Made by a program: the position numbers and the translations under genes
The notes under the pieces: model-generated
What the model saw: the letters and a program-made list of their open reading frames with translations, nothing else
Told to the model about the DNA's origin: nothing
Database searches by the model: none
Source of the DNA: Chitinophaga sp. sic0106
Lineage (GTDB): Bacteria > Bacteroidota > Bacteroidia > Chitinophagales > Chitinophagaceae
Reading direction: 5' to 3'
DNA length: 64,000 nt
Assembly: GCF_019219075.1 (NCBI RefSeq)
Contig: NZ_JAHUWJ010000004.1
Coordinates: 310,001 to 374,000, forward strand
Part shown: in pieces, positions 27,789-36,227 of the stretch
Numbering within the stretch: the stretch's first letter is position 1
Layout of the letters: every line of letters begins with the position of its first letter

Positions 27789-28043
27789 TCAGCAGCTGGC
27801 TGGTACAGGAATATCATTTACGGCAATCAGCTTGTCTAACCGGATCACGATGCCGGTACTCATACGCATATACTCTACTTTTTCGTAGGTATACAAATCC
27901 TCAATGATCGCAGTAACTTCCTGCTGCTGACCATTTTCATCATAGTAATCAATTTTACAATCCACATGCAGGGTAGCCCAGGCTTCCAGGCGGTCGTAAT
28001 AATTGCAGTCAATAGGCTGATAAGGTTGTGGGGATGCGCTCAT
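27789..28043 (-). CDS. rof: Rho-binding antiterminator (Rof/YaeO family)
   Basis: An 84-residue protein that aligns by eye along its length with E. coli Rof (YaeO), an inhibitor of transcription terminator Rho. Shared pattern: YQPIDCNYYDRLEAWA at the N-terminus, where Asp17 corresponds to a Rho-contacting Asp of E. coli Rof, a strand DCKIDYYDENGQ, and KVEYMRMSTGIVIRLDKLIAV at the C-terminus. It should bind the primary RNA-binding site region of Rho and block loading. It is encoded between DinB and GH28 genes on the same strand, with gaps of 46 and 85 bases. Confidence 0.85.
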   Translation of the reverse strand: MSASPQPYQPIDCNYYDRLEAWATLHVDCKIDYYDENGQQQEVTAIIEDLYTYEKVEYMRMSTGIVIRLDKLIAVNDIPVPASC

Positions 28044-28089
28044 AAGGATAAAATTTACGTGAATACAGGTTTCCGTGTAGCCTTCGCTG

Positions 28090-29634
28090 TTAGTCCGTCA
28101 CGATCCCGGTGCTGCTCTTTGCTTCCAGTAGTTTGGCGGCAGAGAATTTGATTTTACTGGCAGTCAGCCCTTTCACATCTTCGGCGGTAATCACTGCCGG
28201 TTCATTTGCCAGGTTAAACTGCAGCCCTTTGAGTTGAATCGCGGCGGCATCTTTCAGCACTACACCTTTTTTTGCGGTAAAGGTACTATTTTCCACGGCG
28301 ATATTGGTGACTGCCATCTCCGGTAAGCCCCGTACAAAAATGGCGATATTGGCGCCCTCGCAGGTAAGATTACTGAAGTGCATATTTTTAAATACCGGTG
28401 TGCCCTCATTGAATCCGGGTGCTACTTCCCGCTTGCCATCGGTGGCGAACTTCACGAAGTAGTACATATCAAAGAATACTGCTTCCTGGCGGATGTCCTT
28501 CATGCTTACATTTCTGACGAAGATATTTTCCACCACGCCACCACGGCCACGGGTCGATTTAAAGCGCAAGCCTTTATCAGTACCATTGAAAATACAGTTT
28601 TCCACGAAGATGTTGCGGGCACCGCCGCTCATTTCACTACCGATCACAAAGCCACCATGGCCTTTGTAGATAATGTTATTCCGGATAATACCGTTTTCTG
28701 TAGGCTTGCCCCTGCGGCGGCCTTCCTCATCTTTACCCGATTTGATGCAGATAGCATCATCGCCTACGTCGAGGGTACAGTCTTCCACAATGAAGTTGCG
28801 ACAGGATTCAATGTCCATCCCATCCCCATTTTGTGCGTACTCAGGATTCTTTGTTTTTACACCGCGGAGTATTACATCCTCACTCAGGAGCAGGTGCAGG
28901 CACCATGCCGGCGAGTTTTGGAACACTACTCCTTCCAGCAGTACTCTTTTGCAATTGTTCAGTACCACGAGATTAGGGCGCAGGAAATCTTTCATCTCTT
29001 TGAAAGCCTCCAGGGATTTACCAGGCGTAAGCAGCATACTCGCGTTCTGCTCTTTTGCCCGCCGGAACTGTTCACTGGGGTACCATTCCGTGGTATCTTT
29101 ATTATACACACCGGGGCCTTCCAATTTCTCTTTCCATTGTGCCGGTGTCATCTGCCATTTGGCTACTGCGCGCCATGCATCGCCATTGCCATCGATGATA
29201 CCCGCGCCGGTGATGGCGATATTTTCCTGGTTGGTGGCCCAGATGGGCGACTGATTTCGGGCCGCGGCGCGGCCTTCATAAAATCCCTCCACAATCGGAT
29301 ACTGTGATTTGTCCGTTGTAAACACCAGCATGGCCGATTTAGCCAGGTGCAGGTTTACATTGCTTTTCAGCTCCACAGGCCCTGTGAGCCACAGGCCCGC
29401 AGGCACCAGCACTACGCCGCCGCCATTGCTGCTGCAGGCGGCAATAGCTTTGTTGATGGCCTGCGTGTTGAGAAATACCCCATCTGCCCTGGCGCCATGG
29501 CGCAGGATGTTGATCGTATCGGCCTTAAATGAAGTGGTTTTTACTTTGGGAAGATTATCCCATGAATACTGTGCAGTAGCTACCTGTGCCAATTGTAGGG
29601 CACAGGCCATGGTCAGAAGTGTTTGCTTAATCAT
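28090..29634 (-). CDS. Secreted glycoside hydrolase family 28 (polygalacturonase-like)
   Basis: A 514-residue exported right-handed beta-helix enzyme. The signal peptide from the ATG at 29634 (MIKQTLLTMACALQLAQVATA) is chosen over the longer frame. GH28 catalytic motifs are intact and in order: NPEYAQNGDGMDIESC (first Asp), DVGDDAICIKSG (Asp pair), GHGGFVIGSE (His) and LRFKSTRGRGG (the Arg/Lys motif). It hydrolyses alpha-1,4-galacturonan or rhamnogalacturonan backbones. It is not inside a SusCD locus but fits the pectin theme of the window. Confidence 0.92.
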   Translation of the reverse strand: MIKQTLLTMACALQLAQVATAQYSWDNLPKVKTTSFKADTINILRHGARADGVFLNTQAINKAIAACSSNGGGVVLVPAGLWLTGPVELKSNVNLHLAKSAMLVFTTDKSQYPIVEGFYEGRAAARNQSPIWATNQENIAITGAGIIDGNGDAWRAVAKWQMTPAQWKEKLEGPGVYNKDTTEWYPSEQFRRAKEQNASMLLTPGKSLEAFKEMKDFLRPNLVVLNNCKRVLLEGVVFQNSPAWCLHLLLSEDVILRGVKTKNPEYAQNGDGMDIESCRNFIVEDCTLDVGDDAICIKSGKDEEGRRRGKPTENGIIRNNIIYKGHGGFVIGSEMSGGARNIFVENCIFNGTDKGLRFKSTRGRGGVVENIFVRNVSMKDIRQEAVFFDMYYFVKFATDGKREVAPGFNEGTPVFKNMHFSNLTCEGANIAIFVRGLPEMAVTNIAVENSTFTAKKGVVLKDAAAIQLKGLQFNLANEPAVITAEDVKGLTASKIKFSAAKLLEAKSSTGIVTD

Positions 29635-29730
29635 TTCCGGAAATAGGTCTGTTCTTAATAACGTGTTAAATACAATATCTGGTTGGCCTAAGATATTGCA
29701 TACATTCCAGAAACTCAAAATTATCGGATA

Positions 29731-30570
29731 TCAGGTATTAATCACCTCGCCTCCATTGGGGTGCATTACCTGGCCTGTCATGTAGCTGGCATCTTCAGAT
29801 GCCAGGAAAACGAAGCAGGGCGCTACTTCCGCCGGCTGGCCCGGCCGCTTGAACGGTGTTTGCTTACCAAACTCCTTCATCTCTTTATCATCAAAGGTAG
29901 CGGTGATGAGCGGGGTCCAGATGGGACCAGGCGCTACTGCATTTACCCGGATGCCTTTTTCTGCCAGCGACAGGGCGAGCGAACGGGTAAAGGCGACAAT
30001 CGCCCCTTTGGTGCTGGAGTAGTCCAGCAAATGATCACTGCCTCTGTAAGCCGTTACAGAAGCGGTGTTTACAATGGCTGCCCCTCGTTTTAAATGCGGT
30101 AAACAGGCCTTTACCATGTAAAACATGGAATAGATATTTGTCCGGAAAGTGGTATCCAGCTGGCCTTGCGAAATATTTTCAATGGCATCCTGCGGAAACT
30201 GTATGCCGGCATTGTTGACTAAAATATCCAGCTGCCCGAATTGTTTAATAACTTTTGCTACTGATTGTATACAGGATTTTTCACTGCTTACATCCATTTT
30301 TACCAACATGGCCGACCTGCCTTTGGCAGCTACCAACTCAGCCGTTTTTTCAGCGTCCTCTACTTCGGTATGATAGAAAATGGCAACCTCTGCTCCCTCC
30401 CTGGCGAAATGCACGGCCACAGCGCGACCTATACCACTATCGCCCCCCGTGATGATGGCTACTTTTCCTGTCAATTTCTTTACCTGGGAATCGTATGGCC
30501 GTTCGTACACCGGCTGCGGATGCATTTCTTCTTCCGTATTGGTATGCTTGCTTTGCTTTTTCTTTGCCAT
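29731..30570 (-). CDS. Short-chain dehydrogenase/reductase (YhdF/YghA type)
   Basis: A 279-residue SDR with the extended N-terminal tail of the general-stress SDRs (EMHPQPVYERPYDSQVKKL). Family motifs: TGGDSGIGRAVAVHFAREGA (cofactor loop), NNAG, active-site Ser in NTASVTAYRG, and YSSTKGA (Tyr-x-x-x-Lys). The ending YMTGQVMHPNGGEVINT is typical. Homologues such as YghA and GsiB-linked YhdF are stress-related NADP-dependent reductases of broad substrate range. The ATG at 30570 is used. It lies 63 bases downstream of the CsbD gene, another general-stress marker. Confidence 0.9.
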   Translation of the reverse strand: MAKKKQSKHTNTEEEMHPQPVYERPYDSQVKKLTGKVAIITGGDSGIGRAVAVHFAREGAEVAIFYHTEVEDAEKTAELVAAKGRSAMLVKMDVSSEKSCIQSVAKVIKQFGQLDILVNNAGIQFPQDAIENISQGQLDTTFRTNIYSMFYMVKACLPHLKRGAAIVNTASVTAYRGSDHLLDYSSTKGAIVAFTRSLALSLAEKGIRVNAVAPGPIWTPLITATFDDKEMKEFGKQTPFKRPGQPAEVAPCFVFLASEDASYMTGQVMHPNGGEVINT

Positions 30571-30589
30571 AGCCAACGTTTTAAGAAAT

Positions 30590-30626
30590 GCTGTATCAAA
30601 AGAAATCAGCTTCCTTTTGATACAGC
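30590..30626. terminator. Hairpin with GTATCAAAAG arms between CsbD and SDR genes
   Basis: A perfect 13-bp stem (GCTGTATCAAAAG / CTTTTGATACAGC, 30590-30602 and 30614-30626) with an 11-base loop, ending 7 bases before the CsbD stop. The same GTATCAAAAG core reappears at 39306-39315 and 39393-39402. Confidence 0.6.
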
Positions 30627-30633
30627 TTCCTGT

Positions 30634-30837
30634 TTAAAGTTTATCAATCCAGGACTTCAGCGCGTCTTTTGTTTGCCCTGTTTTTTGCTGAATGCGGCCC
30701 AGCAGTTCATCTTCTTTACCCTCTTCATACAGCAGATCATCATCCGTCAGATCCGCATATTGCTGCTTGATTTTACCTTTCAGCTCATTCCAGTTACCTT
30801 TTAATTTCAGGCTAAAACTGCTTGTTTGATTTTCCAT
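30634..30837 (-). CDS. CsbD family stress protein
   Basis: A 67-residue hydrophilic protein. [24 protein letters not shown] and the following [15 protein letters not shown] form the CsbD signature. CsbD proteins accumulate in general stress and osmotic responses; the biochemical role is unknown. It precedes the SDR on the same strand with a hairpin between them, so the two may be separately tuned parts of one stress unit. Upstream lies the cluster of REP-like palindromes. Confidence 0.88.
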   Translation of the reverse strand: MENQTSSFSLKLKGNWNELKGKIKQQYADLTDDDLLYEEGKEDELLGRIQQKTGQTKDALKSWIDKL

Positions 30838-30940
30838 AGCTTTTGTTTTTTTGTTGAGAGATGTAAGTACAGGAACAAAATCCGGTCCAGGCCGGATAGC
30901 GCTGGTTCAGGGGCAAAAGCGGGGAATTGCAGGGACAATC

Positions 30941-31085
30941 CGTAGAGCCGCAATGCTTGCGGCTATCCGCTCCGATCCTGCTGATGAAAGGGTTTAAAGC
31001 GAGGAGCCTCAACATTGCGGCTCTTCGGGTGAACCCCGCTGATTAATAAGATCGAAGCGTAGAGCCGCAAGCATTGCGGCTCTAC
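30941..31085. repeat. Cluster of three REP-like palindromes
   Basis: Three copies of a palindrome built on GAGCCGCAA / TTGCGGCTC: 30941-30964, 31004-31024 (one mismatch) and 31059-31085, the last being a perfect GTAGAGCCGCAA-GCA-TTGCGGCTCTAC hairpin. They occupy the gap between the divergent CsbD and ECF sigma genes. They resemble bacterial REP elements; no transposase is nearby. Confidence 0.75.
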
Positions 31086-31142
31086 AATTTTTCCATATAT
31101 TTAGGGCGTTCACTGCGATTCATATTTTATCAACTAGAGGGA

Positions 31143-31715
31143 ATGCCAACTACTGAGGTGCTTACGGACGATGTGCTGCTGCTAAGATTAAGAAACGGCG
31201 ATGAGCAGGCACTCACCCACTTATATAAAACCCACTGGCAACAATTGTTTTTGCTGGCATATCAACTCCTGAAAGACCGCGAGGCCTGTAAAGACCTGGT
31301 GCAGGAACTGTTTACAGAGCTGTGGCAGCAGGCGCCGCGACTCGACATCACCACCAACCTGAAAGCTTATCTCAGCGCCAGTATCCGGTATAAGGTGTTC
31401 CGTTATATCCGGCGCAATCCTGCCAACACTACCCTATTTGATCAGCTGGAGGAGCGCATGGAGCAAACCTCCCCGGAAAGTGAACTCGCCTATAAAGAAT
31501 TACAGCAGGTGCTCAATACCCTGATCGATAACCTGCCGGAAAAATGCAGGGTAATTTTCCGAATGAGCCGCGACCAGCAGTTATCCCATAAAGAAATTGC
31601 TGCCCAATTAAACATCTCCGTTAAAACCGTGGAAAACCAGATCACTATTGCCATCCGCAAGTTACGCCAGGCCTTCCCATATGCGGTGGTGCTGCTGATG
31701 ATTTCCAACCGCTGA
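31143..31715 (+). CDS. ECF-family RNA polymerase sigma factor
   Basis: A 190-residue sigma-70 ECF protein. Region 2 is ALTHLYKTHWQQLFLLAYQLL with DLVQELFTELWQQA, and region 4 is LPEKCRVIFRMSRDQQLSHKEIAAQLNISVKTVENQI (helix-turn-helix). The Bacteroidota sig-70 family expansion 1 style of C-terminus is present. The ATG at 31143 starts at the sigma domain; the longer frame runs into a REP palindrome. It is followed by FecR, SusC with STN and SusD, the classic cell-surface signalling arrangement, and should transcribe this locus when the ligand is present. Confidence 0.93.
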   Translation: MPTTEVLTDDVLLLRLRNGDEQALTHLYKTHWQQLFLLAYQLLKDREACKDLVQELFTELWQQAPRLDITTNLKAYLSASIRYKVFRYIRRNPANTTLFDQLEERMEQTSPESELAYKELQQVLNTLIDNLPEKCRVIFRMSRDQQLSHKEIAAQLNISVKTVENQITIAIRKLRQAFPYAVVLLMISNR

Positions 31716-31780
31716 TTTTTTTTCGAACCCTTTTGGGGGGTACTTCCTTTTATTGACACTATAAGGGCAAACACCCACTT

Positions 31781-32749
31781 ATGCAAAGGGATGAATTTTT
31801 TCGACTGATTGATAAATGGACCAACGGCACGGCCTCAGAGGAGGAATTAAGGCGGTTAATGAATTACTACCACAGCTTCCCTGAACAGCGATGGGAGGAG
31901 GCTACGATGGGGAGTAGCGCCCAGCTGGAAGCCGCTATGGAGCAGGATTTACTCCGCGCTATCCGCCAGCCTGGCACCGCAAAAGTACTACGCATACGCC
32001 TCTGGTTGCGTATAGCCGCCGCCGTAACTGCGGTGATTGCAGTGGCTGCAGGTATTACCTGGGCGTTGCGACCGCCAACAGCTCCAGCGTCCACCGAAGC
32101 GAAGCTGGTAGCCTACCGCACCGAGGCAGCGCAGCACTTACGGGTGGCCCTGCCCGACAGCACTATCGTCTACCTGAGCCCCAACACAACACTGGAACAG
32201 GGAAAAGATTATGGCAAGGGCGACAGGACTGTAACCCTTACCGGTGAAGCATTTTTCGATATCCACCCCAACAGCAGCCAGCCTTTCAAAGTACAGAGCG
32301 GGCAAGTGACCACGCAGGTGCTGGGCACCAGCTTTAACGTGCAGGCCTATACGGCGCAGCAGGATATAGCCGTTACCGTATTAACGGGAAAAGTGGCCGT
32401 TAGCAGCGGCACACAACGGGTGGAATGCCCACCCGGCAACAGAGCCGTGTTCAATAAACAAAGCGGCGATATGCTAAGTGAAGCCAATGTGGACACCCGC
32501 TGGATCCTGGAACACCAGCAGGGAATTCTTCGCTACGACCGCGCCAACCTGCAACAGGTGGCCAATCAGCTAGGCTACTACTATAACGTAAAAATCACGA
32601 TCAGCGGCAGTACCGTCAACTGCTTCTACGTGGGTGAATTCAACACCCGCCAGCCGCTGGACAAAGCGCTGAAACAGCTGTCCCTGACGCTCAACGCCAC
32701 CATAGAACATAAAAACGATACCTGGATTATCCGCATGAACGGATGCTGA
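31781..32749 (+). CDS. FecR family anti-sigma factor
   Basis: A 322-residue single-pass inner-membrane regulator: a cytoplasmic N-terminal sigma-binding part (DEFFRLIDKWTNGTASEEEL), a TM helix around residues 72-92 (IAAAVTAVIAVAAGITWAL), a periplasmic FecR domain (LRVALPDSTIVYLSPNTTLE, VTLTGEAFFDIHP, VLGTSFNVQAY) and a C-terminal DUF4974 domain (about 255-320, NLQQVANQLGYYYNVKI). It holds the adjacent ECF sigma factor until signalled by the STN domain of the SusC protein downstream. Confidence 0.93.
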   Translation: MQRDEFFRLIDKWTNGTASEEELRRLMNYYHSFPEQRWEEATMGSSAQLEAAMEQDLLRAIRQPGTAKVLRIRLWLRIAAAVTAVIAVAAGITWALRPPTAPASTEAKLVAYRTEAAQHLRVALPDSTIVYLSPNTTLEQGKDYGKGDRTVTLTGEAFFDIHPNSSQPFKVQSGQVTTQVLGTSFNVQAYTAQQDIAVTVLTGKVAVSSGTQRVECPPGNRAVFNKQSGDMLSEANVDTRWILEHQQGILRYDRANLQQVANQLGYYYNVKITISGSTVNCFYVGEFNTRQPLDKALKQLSLTLNATIEHKNDTWIIRMNGC

Positions 32750-32896
32750 CCACAAACCAACATATGATGCTGATACAACCACCAACATAGAAAAAGGCCT
32801 CCGGAGAGGCCCTGAAAAGTTAAGCGCCGTTTGCCAAACTAGTCTGGAAAACCTTTGGCAGCCGGCATATTACTCAACCTTAATCTACCTAAAAGT

Positions 32897-35800
32897 ATGA
32901 AAAAATGTGTACCTGTAATACGCATGCTAATGAAATTATCGTTGTGTACGACTATTGCTGTATGTAGCCTGGCCTTGTCGCTCCTGGCAAGCCCCACAGA
33001 TGCCCAGCTGCTGCAGAAAAAAATTACGATCAATAAAGAAAACGGAAAGCTGCATGATGTGCTCAATGAAATCGGCGCCGCCGCCGATTTATCGTTCAGC
33101 TACGCGGTCAACGCCGACATCCTCAACAGCGTGGTAACGGTGAAAGCCCGCCAGCAGCAGGCCGGCAACATCCTCAAAGAATTGCTCTCTCCTTTCGCCC
33201 TGGAGTTTTTTACTGCCGACGGAAAAGTATTTATCCGCCGCAACGAGGACCCGCATTACGACCTTACCCCCGATCCTGCGCTGACGGTAGCGCTGAAGGA
33301 CATTTCCGGCGTAGTGGTCAATGAAAAAGACGAGCCGCTGCCAGGTGTTACCATTCGCATAAAAGACGGTTCCATTGCCACCGTGACTGATGGTACCGGC
33401 GCTTATACATTAAAAGGCGTACCCGAAAATGCAGTGCTGGTTGTGTCATTCATTGGCTATACCACCCGGGAAATCGCCTCCGGTAAGGATACCCAGCTGC
33501 GTATCGTACTCACCGAAGATCCTAAGAAACTAGGTGAAATCGTAGTGGTGGGCTATGGCACGCAAACCAAAGCTAGTCTCACCGCGGCGGTAGCCACCGT
33601 TAAAGGCGCCGCCGTAGCAGAACGCCCTGTACCTAATGTGGTCAACGCATTACAAGGACAGGTGCCCGGCCTCTTCATCCAGCAAACAGACGCTATGCCC
33701 GGTACCAACAACAACAAAATACAGATCCGCGGTATCAGCACCCTCTCCAACAACCCCGTGCTGGTGCTGATCGACGGTGTGGCAGGGCAGCTCGAAACCG
33801 TGAACCCACAGGACATTGATAACATCAGCGTGCTCAAAGATGCCTCCGCAACAGCCATCTATGGCGCGCGTGCATCCGGTGGCGTTATACTGGTGACCAC
33901 CAAACGCGGGAAAACAAATGCCCGCCCTACCCTTTCCTACGATGCATACGCCGGAACACAACAGCCTACCTACCTGCCGAAACTGGCCAATGCCGTAGAT
34001 TTTATGCGCCAATGGAATGCCTCCCAGCTGAACGATAATCCTTCGGCCACACCAAGGTTTGCGGAAGCTACCATTCAGCAATATGCCAGCGGGGAGCTTC
34101 CCAGCACCGATTGGGTAGACGCAATTTTTAAGAAGAACGCATTGCAGATGCAACATAATGTGGGCATGTCCGGTGGCAGCAAAAACACGGACTACTTCAT
34201 TTCCCTCGGTTACCTGAAACAGGAAGGCTCCGTCAACGGTGTACTCAACGAGCGTTTCACCTCACGTATCAACCTGAACACCCAGCTGCTCGACAACCTC
34301 AGGTTCGGTATCAACACGGTGTATACCAACAGTCCGCGGAGCTTTGCCGGCGCAGGGATATTTAACACTGCCATGCATTGGGCCTATATCCTCAATCCTA
34401 CCGAATGGCCATATACACTGGAAGGCCGCAACCGCAGCTACCGCGGCGGTTCCCAGCCAGTGGCCATTATCAACGACGGTGGTTTTGAACGATATAAAGA
34501 TGCTTACTTCAACACCAACATGAACCTGGAATACAACATCACCAAAGAACTCAGCGTAAAAGGACAATACTCCTACAACAATCGAGATGTGCGTCATAAA
34601 GTGTTCCAGGCAACCTATAAACTCTATGATGATGAAGAAAAACTGGTGACAACGCAGCAGTCGCCCAACTCCCTGAGAGACGACTTCAACAGCGCTACCA
34701 ACCAGACCTTCATTGCTACTGCCAACTATCAAAAGCAGCTTCGTGATCATGGGTTTAAGCTGCTGTTGGGTTATAGCCAGGAAAGCTACCTGTATGAAGG
34801 TTATGGCCTGGGACGCCAGAACTTCCTCAACAATGATATTCATGTGATCGATGGCGGCTCTGCCAACAAAGACCAGTGGAGCACTAACGGTGACGCCTAC
34901 CAGTGGGCCATCCAGTCGATGTTTGGCCGCCTGTCTTATAACTACAAAGACCGCTACCTGGTGGAGCTGAATAGTCGCTACGATGGCTCCTCCCGCTTCC
35001 TCAATAACCGCTGGGGCTTCTTCCCTTCTGTATCTGCCGGCTGGCGCATTACCGAGGAGAACTTTATGAAGGACGTGGCATTTGTTTCTAATTTGAAACT
35101 GCGCGGCTCCTACGGTAAAGTGGGCAACCAGGATGCTACCGGGTACTATCCGTGGGCCAGCATCATTGGTACCGGCACCACCTATCTGAATGACAAAGCA
35201 GTGACCACTACCTATTACAGCAATACCGCTAACCCGGATCTGACCTGGGAAGAGAAGACTACCGCCAACCTGGGTCTGGATGCGGCTTTCCTGGAGGACA
35301 AGCTCACGCTCACGGTGGATGTGTTTAAAGATAAAACCACGGGCATCCTGCTGACACCGAATGTACCATCTATGTTTGGTCGCGATGCCGGCGTCAGAAA
35401 TATTGGCGCCATGGGAAATAAAGGTTGGGAGATTTCCGTAGGTTACCAGAACCGCGACCATGCGTTCAAATATGGCGTGATCGCCAACCTGTACAACAAC
35501 CGTAACGAGATCCTTGACCTTGGCGGTACCGCGGATATTCTTGGCACTAACCCGACCATGGTGGGACAGAGTCGCTGGGTATGGTATGGCTACAAAGCCA
35601 TTGGATTGTACCAGTCGGAAGATGATGTAAAGTCCAGCCCCACCTACAAACCACAGAACAAACCCGGTGATATCAAATACCAGGATACCAACGACGATGG
35701 CAAGATCACTCCCGAAGACCGTGTACTGCTGGGCGATGCAGAGCCGCACATGATGTTTGGCATCAACGCCAACTTCAGCTGGAAACAGTTTGATTTATCC

Positions 35801-36223
35801 ATGTTGCTGCAGGGTGTGCTGAAAAACAAGACCTACCTTACCGGTTACGCTACTACGCCGTTCCAGTATGGTGGTACGTTTACCACTGACCTCCTGGATT
35901 CCTGGACACCTGACAACCGTGATGCCCGTTATCCGCTGATGCGACAGGATCAGAGCGTGAATACAGAGTTTTCTGACTGGTGGCTGTTTGATTCCCGCTA
36001 CCTGCGTTTGAAAAACCTGCAGCTGGGCTACACCGTGCCTAATTACCTCCTGCAACGTGCGAAGATCAGCTACCTGCGTATCTATTTCATCATGGAGAAT
36101 GCGTTTACACTGAAGGCGAAAGACTTCCCTTCCAGCTACGATCCGGAGATCGACAACTGGCAGTCCGGTGTCAACTTCCCGCAGCTGAAAACCTATTCTC
36201 TTGGCCTGAACCTGAAATTCTAA
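32897..36223 (+). CDS. susC: SusC/RagA family TonB-dependent transporter with STN domain
   Basis: A 1108-residue outer-membrane transporter. After the signal peptide comes an STN domain (LHDVLNEIGAAADLSFSYAV) that can contact FecR, then a CarboxypepD_reg domain (ISGVVVNEKDEPLPGVTIRI), the TonB box/plug (GEIVVVGYGTQ, ISVLKDASATAIYGARASGG) and the 22-strand barrel ending in GLNLKF. It imports large oligosaccharides with the SusD lid encoded four bases downstream. The ATG at 32897 is chosen for its signal peptide. The fucosidase at the end of the operon suggests a fucosylated glycan. Confidence 0.94.
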   Translation: MKKCVPVIRMLMKLSLCTTIAVCSLALSLLASPTDAQLLQKKITINKENGKLHDVLNEIGAAADLSFSYAVNADILNSVVTVKARQQQAGNILKELLSPFALEFFTADGKVFIRRNEDPHYDLTPDPALTVALKDISGVVVNEKDEPLPGVTIRIKDGSIATVTDGTGAYTLKGVPENAVLVVSFIGYTTREIASGKDTQLRIVLTEDPKKLGEIVVVGYGTQTKASLTAAVATVKGAAVAERPVPNVVNALQGQVPGLFIQQTDAMPGTNNNKIQIRGISTLSNNPVLVLIDGVAGQLETVNPQDIDNISVLKDASATAIYGARASGGVILVTTKRGKTNARPTLSYDAYAGTQQPTYLPKLANAVDFMRQWNASQLNDNPSATPRFAEATIQQYASGELPSTDWVDAIFKKNALQMQHNVGMSGGSKNTDYFISLGYLKQEGSVNGVLNERFTSRINLNTQLLDNLRFGINTVYTNSPRSFAGAGIFNTAMHWAYILNPTEWPYTLEGRNRSYRGGSQPVAIINDGGFERYKDAYFNTNMNLEYNITKELSVKGQYSYNNRDVRHKVFQATYKLYDDEEKLVTTQQSPNSLRDDFNSATNQTFIATANYQKQLRDHGFKLLLGYSQESYLYEGYGLGRQNFLNNDIHVIDGGSANKDQWSTNGDAYQWAIQSMFGRLSYNYKDRYLVELNSRYDGSSRFLNNRWGFFPSVSAGWRITEENFMKDVAFVSNLKLRGSYGKVGNQDATGYYPWASIIGTGTTYLNDKAVTTTYYSNTANPDLTWEEKTTANLGLDAAFLEDKLTLTVDVFKDKTTGILLTPNVPSMFGRDAGVRNIGAMGNKGWEISVGYQNRDHAFKYGVIANLYNNRNEILDLGGTADILGTNPTMVGQSRWVWYGYKAIGLYQSEDDVKSSPTYKPQNKPGDIKYQDTNDDGKITPEDRVLLGDAEPHMMFGINANFSWKQFDLSMLLQGVLKNKTYLTGYATTPFQYGGTFTTDLLDSWTPDNRDARYPLMRQDQSVNTEFSDWWLFDSRYLRLKNLQLGYTVPNYLLQRAKISYLRIYFIMENAFTLKAKDFPSSYDPEIDNWQSGVNFPQLKTYSLGLNLKF

Positions 36224-36227
36224 AACT

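Noticed and set aside
34262..35749. Long open frame of 495 codons on the strand opposite susC
   Set aside because: It lies wholly inside the 32897-36223 susC gene, whose protein is homologous over its full length. The antisense protein has no recognisable domain and appears as a by-product of codon bias.
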